Source: Skeletonema tropicum (taxonomy: Eukaryota > Bacillariophyta > Thalassiosirophyceae > Thalassiosirales > Thalassiosiraceae). From it: a stretch of DNA of 64,000 bases. A model generated the notes under the pieces. The model was not told the DNA's origin and searched no databases. It was given only the letters and a program-made list of their open reading frames with translations. A program made the translations under genes and the position numbers. Where the stretch lies: assembly GCA_037178625.1 (NCBI GenBank), contig CM074127.1, positions 5,146,001-5,210,000 of the forward strand. Reading direction: 5' to 3'. Numbering within the stretch: the stretch's first letter is position 1; each line of letters opens with the position of its first letter. Shown in pieces: positions 24,139 to 33,717 of this stretch.

Positions 24139-24984
24139 ATGAACATGAAGCACCGCCGCCGTCCAAACAGCTCTAGGAGCCAAGTTGCATCGAAGCTCTT
24201 TCTTTTTGTGGCGCTGTCCTCTCTTTTGCTCTCTTGTTGCACTGCCGATGAAACGAAATCCAATCTGCGCCGCACCGCCACGATGACAGCAAATAATAAT
24301 GAGAATGGGATGAACTACTACGATGCAGCATCATCGTTGCCGGTAGGAAAATATGTACAGACTTACAAAGAGGAAAAGAAGTTGCATCCAACCTCAAGCT
24401 CTGAAACAGAAACACTTACTCTTGTAAGTTTTAGGGGTTGGGTCATTTTCTTTTTATATGGTGTGTTTCCTTAGCTCTCTTTTTTATGTTTTCTAACCAT
24501 GCATCTTCATGCTCGCGTCATATTATGATGATGATGATATGAATATCATTTGTCGTGGTCGTGGTGATAAAAGAGGGAGCTTTTGCAGAGGCGTCTTGGA
24601 AAGAGTAAAAAGGGAAAGGGTAAAAAGGGAAAGGGTACAAAGAGGAAGCGCGAACCCAAGAGCTTCAAATTGACAGGCGTGGAGTACACTAGCACGGGAG
24701 CAGCATCAAAGGCAACCAAAGCCAAAGCATCTTCTTCCAAATCTGCCAAGTCCGACGGAGCTCCAACCTCGGCCCCTACTACATCACCATCACTTGCACC
24801 TAGTGAAAGTTCTCAACCCAGTCAAGTACCAAGTGAATCCAGCGCACCAAGCAGCTCTAGCGCACCAAGCTCTGTTTCCAAATCTAGAAAGTCATCTTCA
24901 AAAGCTGCCAAAGCTGACGGAATTGCCAAGGCTGCCAAGGCTGACGGAAGTGCCAAGGCTGCCAAGGCCAAGGCTCGCTACTGA
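24139..24984 (+). CDS. Silaffin-like secreted Lys/Ser-rich protein, copy 2
   Basis: Exons 24139-24423 and 24589-24984, intron 165 nt, 226 residues. In the coding sequence I find one amino-acid difference from copy 1: Ser13 to Arg (AGC to AGG), in the N-terminal tail before the signal peptide. The RRL processing site, lysine cluster and KxxK array are unchanged. Both copies are therefore intact, and the upstream 300 bp is also nearly identical, so both should share regulation. An LTR end again begins 30 bp after the stop, at 25014. Confidence 0.75.
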
Positions 24985-25013
24985 TTACGTCTTGCGTCTG
25001 GTTAGGCGTGAAG

Positions 25014-25132
25014 TGTTGGAGCGAGTTATTCAGCCCAAGCATAGGCATAGTCAAGCATTATAGCGCGGGTTAAACGGGACTTAAGGTTAGAAGTGTCTGG
25101 GGGAAGAGACACGTTTAATAATTCGTAGGAGT
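25014..25132 (+). repeat. Copia-like LTR end, unit 2
   Basis: Identical in the bases compared to 19432-19550; carried by the 5.58-kb duplication. Confidence 0.6.
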
Positions 25133-25701
25133 AATTGTATGTAATAAGAAGAGAGAAGAGAAGTATTAGATTATTAGAGCAAGATGTTCGAATAGCTAAG
25201 ACAATAGTAGCAGTGATTCTTTGGAGCATTAGAGACTTCTAACAAACTTCGAAGTTTGTCGAAGAGGTCTAGATTGCATTGAATTGCTGTGTGAGTCAAA
25301 GGCGTGAATCGAAAGGAGCTTGCAACTCGAAATCGGAGTGATAGTGATAGAGTTGAGAAGCAAGACTCGGAATCGGATTGATAGAGTCGATCGAAACGCA
25401 TAAGCATAAGGAAACAAGGGATCGAAATCGAAGGAATCGATAGAGCAAAGTCAAAGTCGACTTGATCTTGATTGGTGGAGAACATTTGAATGACGAACTA
25501 GATAACAAGGAACGTCAGGAATGAAGCGAAAGAAAAGGAGAAAACGCCTAAAACATGGAGGCGGAATCGGAGTAGGAATGACAGTGTTAGCAATACTGGT
25601 AATTTCCTTGGTGATTGGAATCGGAGCGAATGACATGTTGGCTGATATTGACTTCTAGAGTCAACATAGTCGAAGTCAAGCGATGAGTAAATATGAGATG
25701 A

Positions 25702-26649
25702 TTGCTGAGACGGAGCTTGGCATTTGGCATTGGCAGCAGTAATGGAATTAGCTTGGAAGGCACAATCCTTATTGAGTCGAGGAGCGTGAGTAGTAATGAA
25801 AGTGACGCGATTGTCAGGAGAGCGTTGAATGTCAATGATGTAAGATGTGTGAAGTGTACAGATCATGAGTCTGTAGCAGGGAGAGTGTCTGTATTCACAG
25901 GTACTACAGTCACACGATCTGGTCATGAGGACGGAGTCGTGCAGAACGACGGAAGTCGAATGGGTGAAAGTCACTTAGACTTCAGTAGAACGATTGGATC
26001 GATTGCCGGAAAGGACATGGCCATGGCTAATGTCCAAGGCAGATATGGAATGAAGGACATGAAATATGTCCTCAGCGTTGATGAATGTGCCGGAGACGAT
26101 ATGGTGTATGTTCACCACGGCAGAAATGAATGCAGCGTTGATGAATGTGCCAGAGACGATATGGTGTATCTTCACCACGGCAGAAATAAAGTAAAGGCTG
26201 GAAACGACATGGAGAATGTTGTCATCAAAAGTAAATGCGGAAACATCAAAGGTGATGAAGTTAGCATTAGGCGTCCTAGCTCGGATGGGTCGACGGTAAT
26301 GTCTGTAAAGGAAATGTCCCTTGAGCAGATAATCGACAGAGCACACTTTGAGTCTGGCTCGGATGGGTCGACGGAAATGACTGTAAAGGAAATGTCCCTT
26401 GAGCAGATGTCGGCAGAGTATTGCGATGATAGTTCACGAGTTGTGAATGTAATCTATATAGAGCAATTGAAGTGGATGGCTTGGAAGTCAGCACAGAAGA
26501 TGCTGATGAAAGCAACAAATGTAAATTCTTGGATGTCGAAAAGATCGACCAGCGAGAGCAAAGGCAAAGAGTCAATACCAATACATGTGAATACGAAGGT
26601 GAGAGCGAGTGCACGGTGGATTCGAGACCGCGGCAGACGACATTTGTGA
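25702..26649 (+). other. Purine-rich open frame of ~315 codons, unit 2
   Basis: No ATG at the 5' end of the frame. The translation shows internal peptide duplication (SVDECAGDDMVYVHHGRN then SVDECARDDMVYLHHGRN, and two DGST-M-VKEMSLEQ blocks). In unit 1 the equivalent frame is broken by short indels. A relaxed, repetitive sequence with long frames on both strands argues against an ordinary gene; an eroded retroelement interior is the likeliest reading. Confidence 0.35.
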
Positions 26650-27292
26650 GCTCAACATTCTCATGCTCATGATTGTATGAGTGGTAGCAGAAACAATGCG
26701 GTATTGGAGTACGATTGCAGTCTAGTAGTTGTGTACATTGGTACGGAACGATGTATTGGCAAGAGTGCGTATAATACGGAGGCAAGCCTGGAAAAGACTG
26801 AAGTGAAGTTGACGCACAAACATGGGAAAATGCGAAGGTATTCAGTGGATGGCCTGAACAATGAAGGTAGAGCTGAAGCTGGAAGACAATGTCGAATCAG
26901 CGAAACAAATAGGTACAACAATGGGGAAAGCATTGGTATGTGGATATTGTTGTTGATAGCAAGTTGGAAGGTGTATTCGGAAGAGCAGGAGAAGTATCCG
27001 TGGCGAGTACGAGAGTTAAATTTGAATATGCAAGACAAAGCAAGCGTAGCAAACTCGGGAGAGAGTAGCACAAGTGCAAGTGCAAGTGCAGATGTCGGTA
27101 GCAAGATCACGTTACACGTGATGAAGATGGATTGGGAACCGAGAGGTTCACGCATCCGATGTTGAAACAGAAACTCAAGGATGATCACAATGTAGCAGAT
27201 GGTAGAGCTCCAAATACTCCAGCAAGGAAGGGTGAAGTTGAAGTTGAAGTTCTCGTGGAGATGGATCGGGGCAACTTAGTGCAGCCAAGGCT

Positions 27293-27634
27293 ATGGAACT
27301 TAGGAAGTTGATGATGTCAAGGCCTGAATGCTGTGATGCAGTAAGAGGTCTAGCGATGCAAATGTCAGCTCAAAGGGGAGCACGCAAGGCAGCTTTACAT
27401 TCGTTGGTTAGATATGTGACAAGCACGCCAAACAGAAGATGGACGTTGAGTCCAGATATAGTATGGAGTGGTGATAAGGATTTTGAGTTCGAAATCAGTG
27501 GTAGATCGGATTCTGATTACGCCGCAAATACAGACGGCAGGAGGAGAGTAACTGGTGGTAGAACATTTCTCAATAGCTGTCCCATGCTTGAGCTAGGGAG
27601 GGTGTTGGAGCGCGTTATTCAGCCCAAACATTAA
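27293..27634 (+). pseudogene. Copia RT/RNase H C-terminal remnant
   Basis: The translated segment contains SRPECCDAV...ALHSLVRYVTST, matching the end of Ty1/copia reverse transcriptase (RPDI..AV...RYL..T). It is followed by GRSDSDYAANTDGRRRVTGG, matching the copia RNase H signature (SDADWAGD..TRKSTSG). The frame runs straight into the LTR at 27603 across a purine-rich tract (agggaggg), as in intact copia elements. Upstream protease, integrase and RT cores are absent. Confidence 0.75.
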
Positions 27635-27807
27635 CAAAGTCAAAGTGTCTGGGAAGAGACACGTATTTATAATTCGTAGGAGTCATTCGGTCACTAGCAT
27701 TTATCGGAGGACCCGCTGGGTTGCACATTATTCTTGCTCGAATGTGATATCTAGATTCGGGTTGTGTGTTTGTTTCCTCCTTCTCCGGACTCCAGTAGCC
27801 CCCAACA
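27603..27807 (+). repeat. Copia-like 3' LTR, 205 bp
   Basis: Begins TGTTGGAG and ends CCCAACA, a perfect short terminal inversion (TGTTG/CAACA) as expected for LTRs, and sits directly after a polypurine tract (agggaggg). The following bases are gcgtc. No matching 5-bp duplication was found at 25014. Confidence 0.7.
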
Positions 27808-28022
27808 GCGTCCAGGAAGCAGGAAGCTTTGCTAGAGGGCGTACACCACTACCGGTCACGGCCACACCCATTCTATGACCAACACGTACATACCCTACTT
27901 ATACGCTCTACTTGCACATTTCGGGGTGTTCTTAGACGCCAAAACAAGACTCGAACGACTCTATGTATCAAAAATCGGAAACTGTTCGGCACTGAACATG
28001 ATGATCGGTGATGGGTTCGCAG

Positions 28023-28323
28023 GTCTTCATTCACACGAAACACTTCTATTGTACTGCTTGCAAACAAACAAACAAATCCTACTGGCGCAGTATCTGTTGT
28101 CAACTACGAAGATAAAACTTATTGCTTCAGTTCCAGTTGCGCCAGCTGTCAAATTCCTCTCACCAAGGGTAATGTCTTGGCACTAAATGATGAGACTAAC
28201 AACGAGGCTCGTTTACAGTGCGACTTTTTTGGAGCTACATACAATTTAAGCAACTTGAAAACATTGTATCTACTTCTTATTGTATCATCATCTAGAGGAG
28301 TAGTACTTAGGGCAACTATCTAA
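28023..28323 (+). pseudogene. Rieske-like domain exon remnant
   Basis: An open frame without ATG, entered after a good acceptor (ttcgcag at 28022). It reads ...VSVVNYEDKTYCFSS, SCASCQIPLTKGNVLALND and RLQCDFFGATYNL. This follows the Rieske fold pattern: a first loop with Cys ligands followed by a G, then a second Cys loop with a G and an aromatic. Both classical His ligands are missing and the second loop has CDFF; a single T-to-G change would give CDFC, i.e. a CxxC...CxxC variant. The first exon is not visible, and an LTR lies 215 bp upstream. It is probably a gene truncated by the retroelement; a live divergent gene with an unseen first exon is possible. Confidence 0.45.
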
Positions 28324-28628
28324 TTTTTGACACTCTGCTCCTCAGGTGAAGGACGCAGATACTGTTGACTACTTTTCGCGTTTCTGTCATATACATTACT
28401 CACATAATATTATTAGATCTACTGTACTGTATTGAACAGAGAAAACGACACCATGCGGCAGTTGTTCTATCAGATACTTTGACTTTAGCAGAATGGCGTT
28501 GAGGTCGAGGTCTCTTACTTTGACTGCATCATTTCTGATCTTAAAAACTGATGACTTAGGTTTGATAGTTTCTTCAATTCACACCGAGCCGCAGTTTGCT
28601 GCGCTGTACAAGTTAGACTGTTTCATGG

Positions 28629-29357
28629 TTATCTCTTCAAATTGTTCAATCTGGCTTCTAAATCAGACAGTCTATCATCTCCCCCTTCACCCCCACCTCC
28701 GCTATTATTACCATTGGTTGCGTTATTATCCCCAGTACCAGCACCCATACCAACTGCAACCTTACCCCCCTCCGCCACAGCAGGCATCTCACTTGCCAAC
28801 CCCAAAGCAGGAGCACTCGGTACCATTCCCTGCATATCGATCCCAATCTCATCCAGTACCTGATTCACAATCTTCTCTTCCTCCTCCTCATTCTCTTCAC
28901 CCTCCATAGCATCATCAATCGCATCACCCATAATCTCCTGCATCATTTCACTCTTCATATTCTCCTTCTCAAATTCCGCCATCATCTTCGTAATGGCGGG
29001 GACATCCACGGCCTTATTCATCTTCTTCATAGCCTTGGCGGTATTGGCCATAGCCTCCGCCATGGCAGCATGAGATTTCACCGTCTGCAGCTTCAATGCA
29101 CATCCTTGTAGGTTACTTCTCATTTCAATAAATTTTGTTATATATTGACGAGTCCTCACCAAGTCCTTGGCCATGATTTTGACAGCCTTTATTTGATTTT
29201 CCTTGGCCATCTTTTTGATTTCAATTGTGAGACGTTGTTCTTCCTTTTCGAGGGAGCGTTTTTCTCGATCGAGTTCACGGATGGCACGGGTGATCATCCG
29301 TTTGTTTTCACGGAGTTGTTCTTTGAGTGGTTTTTGTTTGCTGAATGCTCCGCCCAT
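28629..29357 (-). CDS. CHMP2: ESCRT-III subunit CHMP2/Vps2
   Basis: Single exon, 242 residues. The N-terminus (MGGAFSKQKPLKEQLRENKR) and the basic helical hairpin that follows are typical of the SNF7 core of Vps2/CHMP2, whose members copolymerise with CHMP3/Vps24 to remodel and cut membranes. The second half is acidic (EGEENEEEEEK), followed by a long Gly/Asn/Pro linker. The protein ends DRLSDLEARLNNLKR, a clear MIM1 motif for binding the Vps4 MIT domain. Length fits the family (about 220 residues), with the linker slightly expanded. Of the CHMP2 paralogues it looks closer to CHMP2A. Confidence 0.92.
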   Translation of the reverse strand: MGGAFSKQKPLKEQLRENKRMITRAIRELDREKRSLEKEEQRLTIEIKKMAKENQIKAVKIMAKDLVRTRQYITKFIEMRSNLQGCALKLQTVKSHAAMAEAMANTAKAMKKMNKAVDVPAITKMMAEFEKENMKSEMMQEIMGDAIDDAMEGEENEEEEEKIVNQVLDEIGIDMQGMVPSAPALGLASEMPAVAEGGKVAVGMGAGTGDNNATNGNNSGGGGEGGDDRLSDLEARLNNLKR

Positions 29358-29896
29358 GATTTTGTTTTTGTTAGTGTTGTTGTCGTGAGTTGTGTAGTGT
29401 CTGCTGTATATATTTTATTTTTGAGATGATTAAATATGAAATGAACCGCGCGTCTATTGAATTATTGATGCACAAGATATGTCGCTGTATCGCCAGTGAT
29501 AATTGAAAATGGTCCTTGCCCTATTGGCTTTCCGTTCTTATTGTTGTCTAAATAATGTCAGCCAACCGCGTAGTGGGCTTATCTGTGCTACTACCTATGG
29601 TCTTGGTTCCGTTCATTCCGCATTGGCTTTGCTTGAGGAGGGGTGGCCTCGTACGTAGAACCATACTAATTCCGCTAAGTAACCAAGTTGTCAGCCACGA
29701 GACATCGGACAGTTACTCCTGTAACCATTTTTGCTAATAGTGTGGCAGCCACGAGACATCTGAGAGTTACACATGTAACGATTTGGCTGACAAGTTTCCC
29801 GAGCCACCACCACCGACCATCAAATAAAAATAATAGTGTCCATGAGAGAGAGATTCACCATGGAACATTAAATAGACAACATAGATCATCAACAAT
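29358..29896. other. Intergenic with short inverted repeats
   Basis: Divergent promoter interval between CHMP2 and the 29897 gene. Contains GTTACTCCTGTAAC near 29712 and GTTACACATGTAAC near 29768, each within a repeated context (cacgagacat..gagttac), plus gaggggtggcctc near 29638. The second motif and the inverse of the last recur downstream of the gene near 30739 and 30770. Confidence 0.5.
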
Positions 29897-30598
29897 ATGT
29901 CGTCAAACAAAATGAAGTATGATGAATGGGCTGACAGTGGGAAGAAGGGAAAGGATGATAATGATATTATTGTACTGGGGGGTGATGATGAATTGACAGC
30001 TGAGGATCAAACGCCCTTCACTTCTACAATCGCAGGTTCAAAGAGCCACGCAGAAAAGTTGATGTCGAGCTTCCGCAGTATGATTGTTTCCACTTCAATA
30101 GAAGAGTTGCAGGATTGTGTACTGACTGCAAGTGCAAGCCTTGCTTGCACAGAACATGTTATGGGTTCTACAAGCAAAGAAAGGAAAGTGAAATCATTGG
30201 TGCAGCGTTGGATAGCTTCTCCGCCCGAACGTATTAAATCAAATGAAGATGGTGAAGTAGTTGCTGAGGATATTCTCATCGAGAGGGATGTTGTTATTAT
30301 TGCAAACGTGAAGATTGGAAATGGAGCAAACGCTACTACGGTGCAACGACCATTTCGTGTCATGGTGATTCATGATAAACATTACAACAAGTGGATGATA
30401 AGTCAATCGTCTAGTAAGAAGTGGGGGAAAGAAGCAAAGCCATACAAGGTAGACATTCGAATGCTCCGGAAGAATGAAGTTGGTGAGTATGAAGATGTCG
30501 AATTATATGATGCAGATTACAACAAGGAAGAGGTTGCAAAGCGTATTGGAGAGAATTTGATTCTCGATGTAGTTGGAAAGTTGCATGTAATTGGTTGA
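29897..30598 (+). CDS. Hypothetical protein, 233 residues
   Basis: Single exon with a good ATG (caacaATGTCG). Acidic, polar N-terminus (GKKGKDDNDIIVLGGDDELTAEDQ), then a helical stretch from about residue 48. From about 100 to the end is a mixed alpha/beta-looking domain with alternating hydrophobics (ILIERDVVIIANVKIGNG and FRVMVIHDKHYNKWMIS). No signal peptide or membrane segment, so cytosolic or nuclear. Not recognised. It is bracketed by short inverted repeats about 130 bp either side. Confidence 0.7.
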   Translation: MSSNKMKYDEWADSGKKGKDDNDIIVLGGDDELTAEDQTPFTSTIAGSKSHAEKLMSSFRSMIVSTSIEELQDCVLTASASLACTEHVMGSTSKERKVKSLVQRWIASPPERIKSNEDGEVVAEDILIERDVVIIANVKIGNGANATTVQRPFRVMVIHDKHYNKWMISQSSSKKWGKEAKPYKVDIRMLRKNEVGEYEDVELYDADYNKEEVAKRIGENLILDVVGKLHVIG

Positions 30599-31185
30599 GT
30601 TCATTAATAATGGGGTTATTTCATGTTAGACTTTTCGTAGAGGTTCAGCCTCCCTACCCATGTAACCCGATGTTACAGATCCTAGTACAAGTTTACGTAG
30701 GAATTAAATTCCTACGTCATCAGCGAGGAAGCCAGCAGTTACACATGTAACGATTTCGCGGACAGGTTGAGGCCACCCCTCCTTTTGCTTGTTGTTCTTG
30801 CTTCGGACTTCGGATTTTGGATTTTTGGAGTCCACGGAAGATAATTGAATTGGTACCTATCTCACACCAATAACGAAGCTCGATGCCATTGTCATTGCAC
30901 ACCTTCCTACTGTTGGGTTTGCCTTCCGAATTCAAGCTTCACGTCTGCGTGACTAATTACTTTCATTTTTACTTTTACTTCTTGCACTCAGCCATCACCA
31001 GGCGCGCGCAGCCATCACGACATGCGTGCATGTCATCCGCACATCAACGCACTCACTTTCGTTCCTCAATCCTTCCATTGGACATACATCAGCTGAAAAG
31101 TACGAGGATTGAGCTCTTCGCTATTCTTCGTAACCTTCTTACACAGGAGGAACATTGACGCTGTCTCTGAGAATCTTGAAGCATT
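30599..31185. other. Intergenic with hairpin and repeat motif
   Basis: Contains a near-perfect 23-nt palindrome at 30695-30717, a second GTTACACATGTAAC at ~30739 and gaggccacccctcc at ~30774, which is the inverse of a motif upstream of the 29897 gene. The remainder looks like ordinary promoter sequence for the gene at 31186. Confidence 0.5.
30695..30717. repeat. Palindrome acgtaggaatt-a-aattcctacgt
   Basis: 11-bp perfect arms around a single central base, about 100 bp after the stop of the 29897 gene. It could form a hairpin in the 3' transcript or be a dimeric factor site; a MITE remnant is also possible. Confidence 0.7.
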
Positions 31186-31857
31186 ATGGCGACAAAGATA
31201 ATGAGACCGATGCAGACAGCGGCAAGTCACTTTCTTCTCATGCTGTCATTTTCATTCTTCGTGATGGCATCAACATCATGCCCATCCGTCTACGCATTTG
31301 CATTTTATAGTTCATTCCAAAGAGTGAGCAACAGTAATCCTTCAACCTACTGCAGTCGAAGCAGTAGTCGATCATCGGATACATCTGTCGCATATACAAC
31401 ATCGACACCATTTGATGTTGATGTTGGCAATACGAACGATCATCTCTGGCAATTATTGCAAGAACTCCACCACAATAATAATAGGAATGACAAAAAGCAC
31501 AAAAATAATTCACCCAGCGATAACGAGGAGGCATTCCAACGAGTCATTCAAGCACTATACCGTGAGAGTCAATTAAATATTCACAATCTTGAAAAGGAGA
31601 TTGAGATACTGAGACAAAAGTTGGATAATAATGCACCTATTACTTCTGCTGATGATGGCAGCTGCAATAATGGTTCATCATTTTCGTTTCAAGATTCGTT
31701 TCAAAGTAAGACAATAAACAACAATAATGGTAGCAGCCATATGGATGTGGATGAAATATCCAACAAGCTACTAAAGGCAGTATTTGTGGGATATACATGG
31801 ACCGAAGAGGATAGGAAACGATTGCCAAGTGCCCATCCACAAGATCGGCATTGTTGA
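31186..31857 (+). CDS. Hypothetical plastid-targeted or secreted protein, 223 residues
   Basis: Single exon. The N-terminus has a signal peptide (HFLLMLSFSFFVMASTSC) leading into VYAFAFYSSF, an ASAFAP-like junction with the diagnostic Phe, then a Ser/Arg-rich transit-like segment. This is the bipartite presequence of proteins imported into four-membrane diatom plastids. The mature part is Asn-rich and low-complexity around an amphipathic helix (AFQRVIQALYRESQLNIHNLEKEIEILRQK), probably coiled-coil. It ends with a short conserved-looking segment (DEISNKLLKAVFVGYTWTEED). Family not recognised. Confidence 0.65.
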   Translation: MATKIMRPMQTAASHFLLMLSFSFFVMASTSCPSVYAFAFYSSFQRVSNSNPSTYCSRSSSRSSDTSVAYTTSTPFDVDVGNTNDHLWQLLQELHHNNNRNDKKHKNNSPSDNEEAFQRVIQALYRESQLNIHNLEKEIEILRQKLDNNAPITSADDGSCNNGSSFSFQDSFQSKTINNNNGSSHMDVDEISNKLLKAVFVGYTWTEEDRKRLPSAHPQDRHC

Positions 31858-31962
31858 AAATGTACAATATGTGTTGAATATTATATAGTAATACATAATA
31901 CATTAAAAAATGTCGAAAAAGAAATGCAGTCAACAAACAAGTTTCCAATCAACACATTATTC

Positions 31963-33120
31963 TTAAGTTAGACCTCCCATCATCATCTTATCAGCATAAT
32001 TACTTGCTGCATCTGGATCACAACATGGACATCCCGCTCGTCGTATTCCTGGTGCGTGTTCACTTTTGGTTATTTGTTGTAGCAATTGTTGAGATGTAGT
32101 GGCGGTGGTATTAGGCGGTCCTGTTGGTTTGGTTGGTTTGACCCGATGTCTTGATTTCGATGCTGTGTATTTGAACATGTCCAACAGCGCTTTTGATGTG
32201 GCTGCTGTTGTGATATTCATTACATGCACAGAGAGGAGAGAGAGAGGAGATTTTGAGTGATTGATATTGCAGAGGATGATGTGTGGTGGGCATCTCGACT
32301 TCTCTCTCTCTCTCTCGTTTCTGCATTACTTACCATCCGTTTCATCATTGCCTTCGTCTTCTTCTGTAGGTCGTTTGAAAACAATGTTACCTTCTCCCCA
32401 TTTGATATCGCCACCCTTTGTACCATCTTCTTTCGTTGCATCTGCATCTGCATCTTCACTTTTGTTTGCATCATCATTGCTTCCCCATCCATCCTTTTCA
32501 CCCCATTCAGGAGGCACACATCCCCGTTCAACATACTCCTCCAAACACACCTTCAAATACTCTGCAACCAATCTCCTTCCCTCCACCAATCTCTTCCCCT
32601 CCTCTGAATCCTTCAATTCCTCATCATTACTGCCCACCAATTGACCAATTTGTGCAAAGACCATATCACGTGCCTTGATGCAGAGTGATTCAACTGTTCG
32701 TCTCCCTCCCGCAAAGTTGGGGGGGAGTGCATCCAACACATCGTCTTTTGTCACCTCGGCGAGAGGTTTTAGAATGCGTGTTTTGAAATTACCGCCGATA
32801 CGTGACTCTTCTAGATTGGGCACCAGTGGCTTTGGAAAGGACGGTACTTCCTCTTCCTTCTCTTCGTTTTCTGTGTCATTACCATTATTCTTCAGCGTAG
32901 CATTCCTCTTCTTCTTTTTCGTAATCTTTCGAGGAGGCTTTGGAAATACAATCGTAATAGCCGTCTCCAAAGGCACACATCCCGGCTGACGACAACTCAC
33001 TTGCATTGCCATGACAGTGGTTCCTAAATCGAGAGCATCTTCGGGAATGGTCGATTCGACGTATTCGATGACACGACGTTTGTGCTGGCGTAGGAGAATG
33101 TTTTCGTTTGCTGTGAACAT
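31963..33120 (-). CDS. Hypothetical protein with conserved Cys motifs, 342 residues
   Basis: Two exons, 33120-32334 and 32204-31963. The 129-nt intron has GTAAGT...CAACAG ends and contains a CT microsatellite; the join (phase 1) is in frame. N-terminal domain: RRVIEYVESTIPEDALDLGT, then MAMQVSCRQPGCVPLETAI and hydrophobic beta-like IVFP. A Lys/Glu low-complexity insert follows, then a helical region with FKTRILKPLAEVTKDDVLDALPP and an acidic Asp/Ala spacer. The second exon carries a basic tail and ends RRAGCPCCDPD..NYADKMMMGG. The paired SCRxPGC and GCPCCDPD motifs look like metal or Fe-S ligation and suggest real constraint, but I do not recognise the family. No targeting signal. Confidence 0.75.
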
Positions 33121-33717
33121 TGTTGTTGTTGTTAGTTGTACTTATGATGTATGTTGATATATGCTATTGCTTCTTAGATTATTGTAGCCCTTTCAACAAC
33201 GTCGTAATCATCAAATAATGTGAGCTTGTGGTGGTGCTTGATGGGGGGAGACGATGGTAGGAAGGTAAGGAACTGAGTCGGCAGTGAACCTAAGCTGGAG
33301 CTACTTATGCATGCAGAGAAACCCATCGGGCATTGAGGAGGGGACCCCCTTTTGAGCTGAGTAAATATCACCGAATCTGGTAATATTTTGTCGATAATGA
33401 ACACCAGAACCACCTCTGGTGTTCAACATGCTTGTCTTGGGGTATTTCTTGGGGCAATTGCCCGTCATTAATGGAAGATTCTTCTAAGGTTTTATGTATC
33501 TCACAAGCTCTCACATTAATCACAAGTCTCTTCTTTTAAATATTGTGCAGACATCATCCAAGCACCAAGCATCCATTGTAAAAGATTGTGAACGAGCCTC
33601 TTCTTCTTCAATACTGTTATTTTCGTCACCTGATATTGCGAACCCTTTTTATCTTCTTACTATTGTAAGTGAAAGTGAACGACTTATCAATCATCATCAT
33701 CAACAATAGAACGCACC
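33121..33717. other. Divergent promoter interval, no gene seen
   Basis: Lies between the minus-strand gene at 33120 and cysteine synthase at 33718. A 79-codon minus frame (33174-33413) has no recognised content. TATA-like AT runs only. Confidence 0.45.

Larger units (their letters stand above)
21391..26612. repeat. 5.58-kb tandem duplication, unit 2
   Basis: Second direct copy; see unit 1. Differences are mostly single bases and short indels, for example a longer A-run at the right TIR end and small intron indels in the captured fragment. It departs from unit 1 near 26612 and continues into the copia remnant, so unit 2 retains more of the original retroelement interior. Confidence 0.9.
25014..27807 (+). 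mobile_element. Degenerate copia-like LTR retrotransposon
   Basis: Bounded by an LTR end at 25014 (tgttggagcg) and a 205-bp LTR at 27603-27807. The ~2.5-kb interior is far too short for an autonomous element and retains only an RT/RNase H tail at its 3' end. The 5' LTR matches the 3' LTR only over its first ~120 bp. It may be a deletion derivative, or two related elements juxtaposed. Confidence 0.55.
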
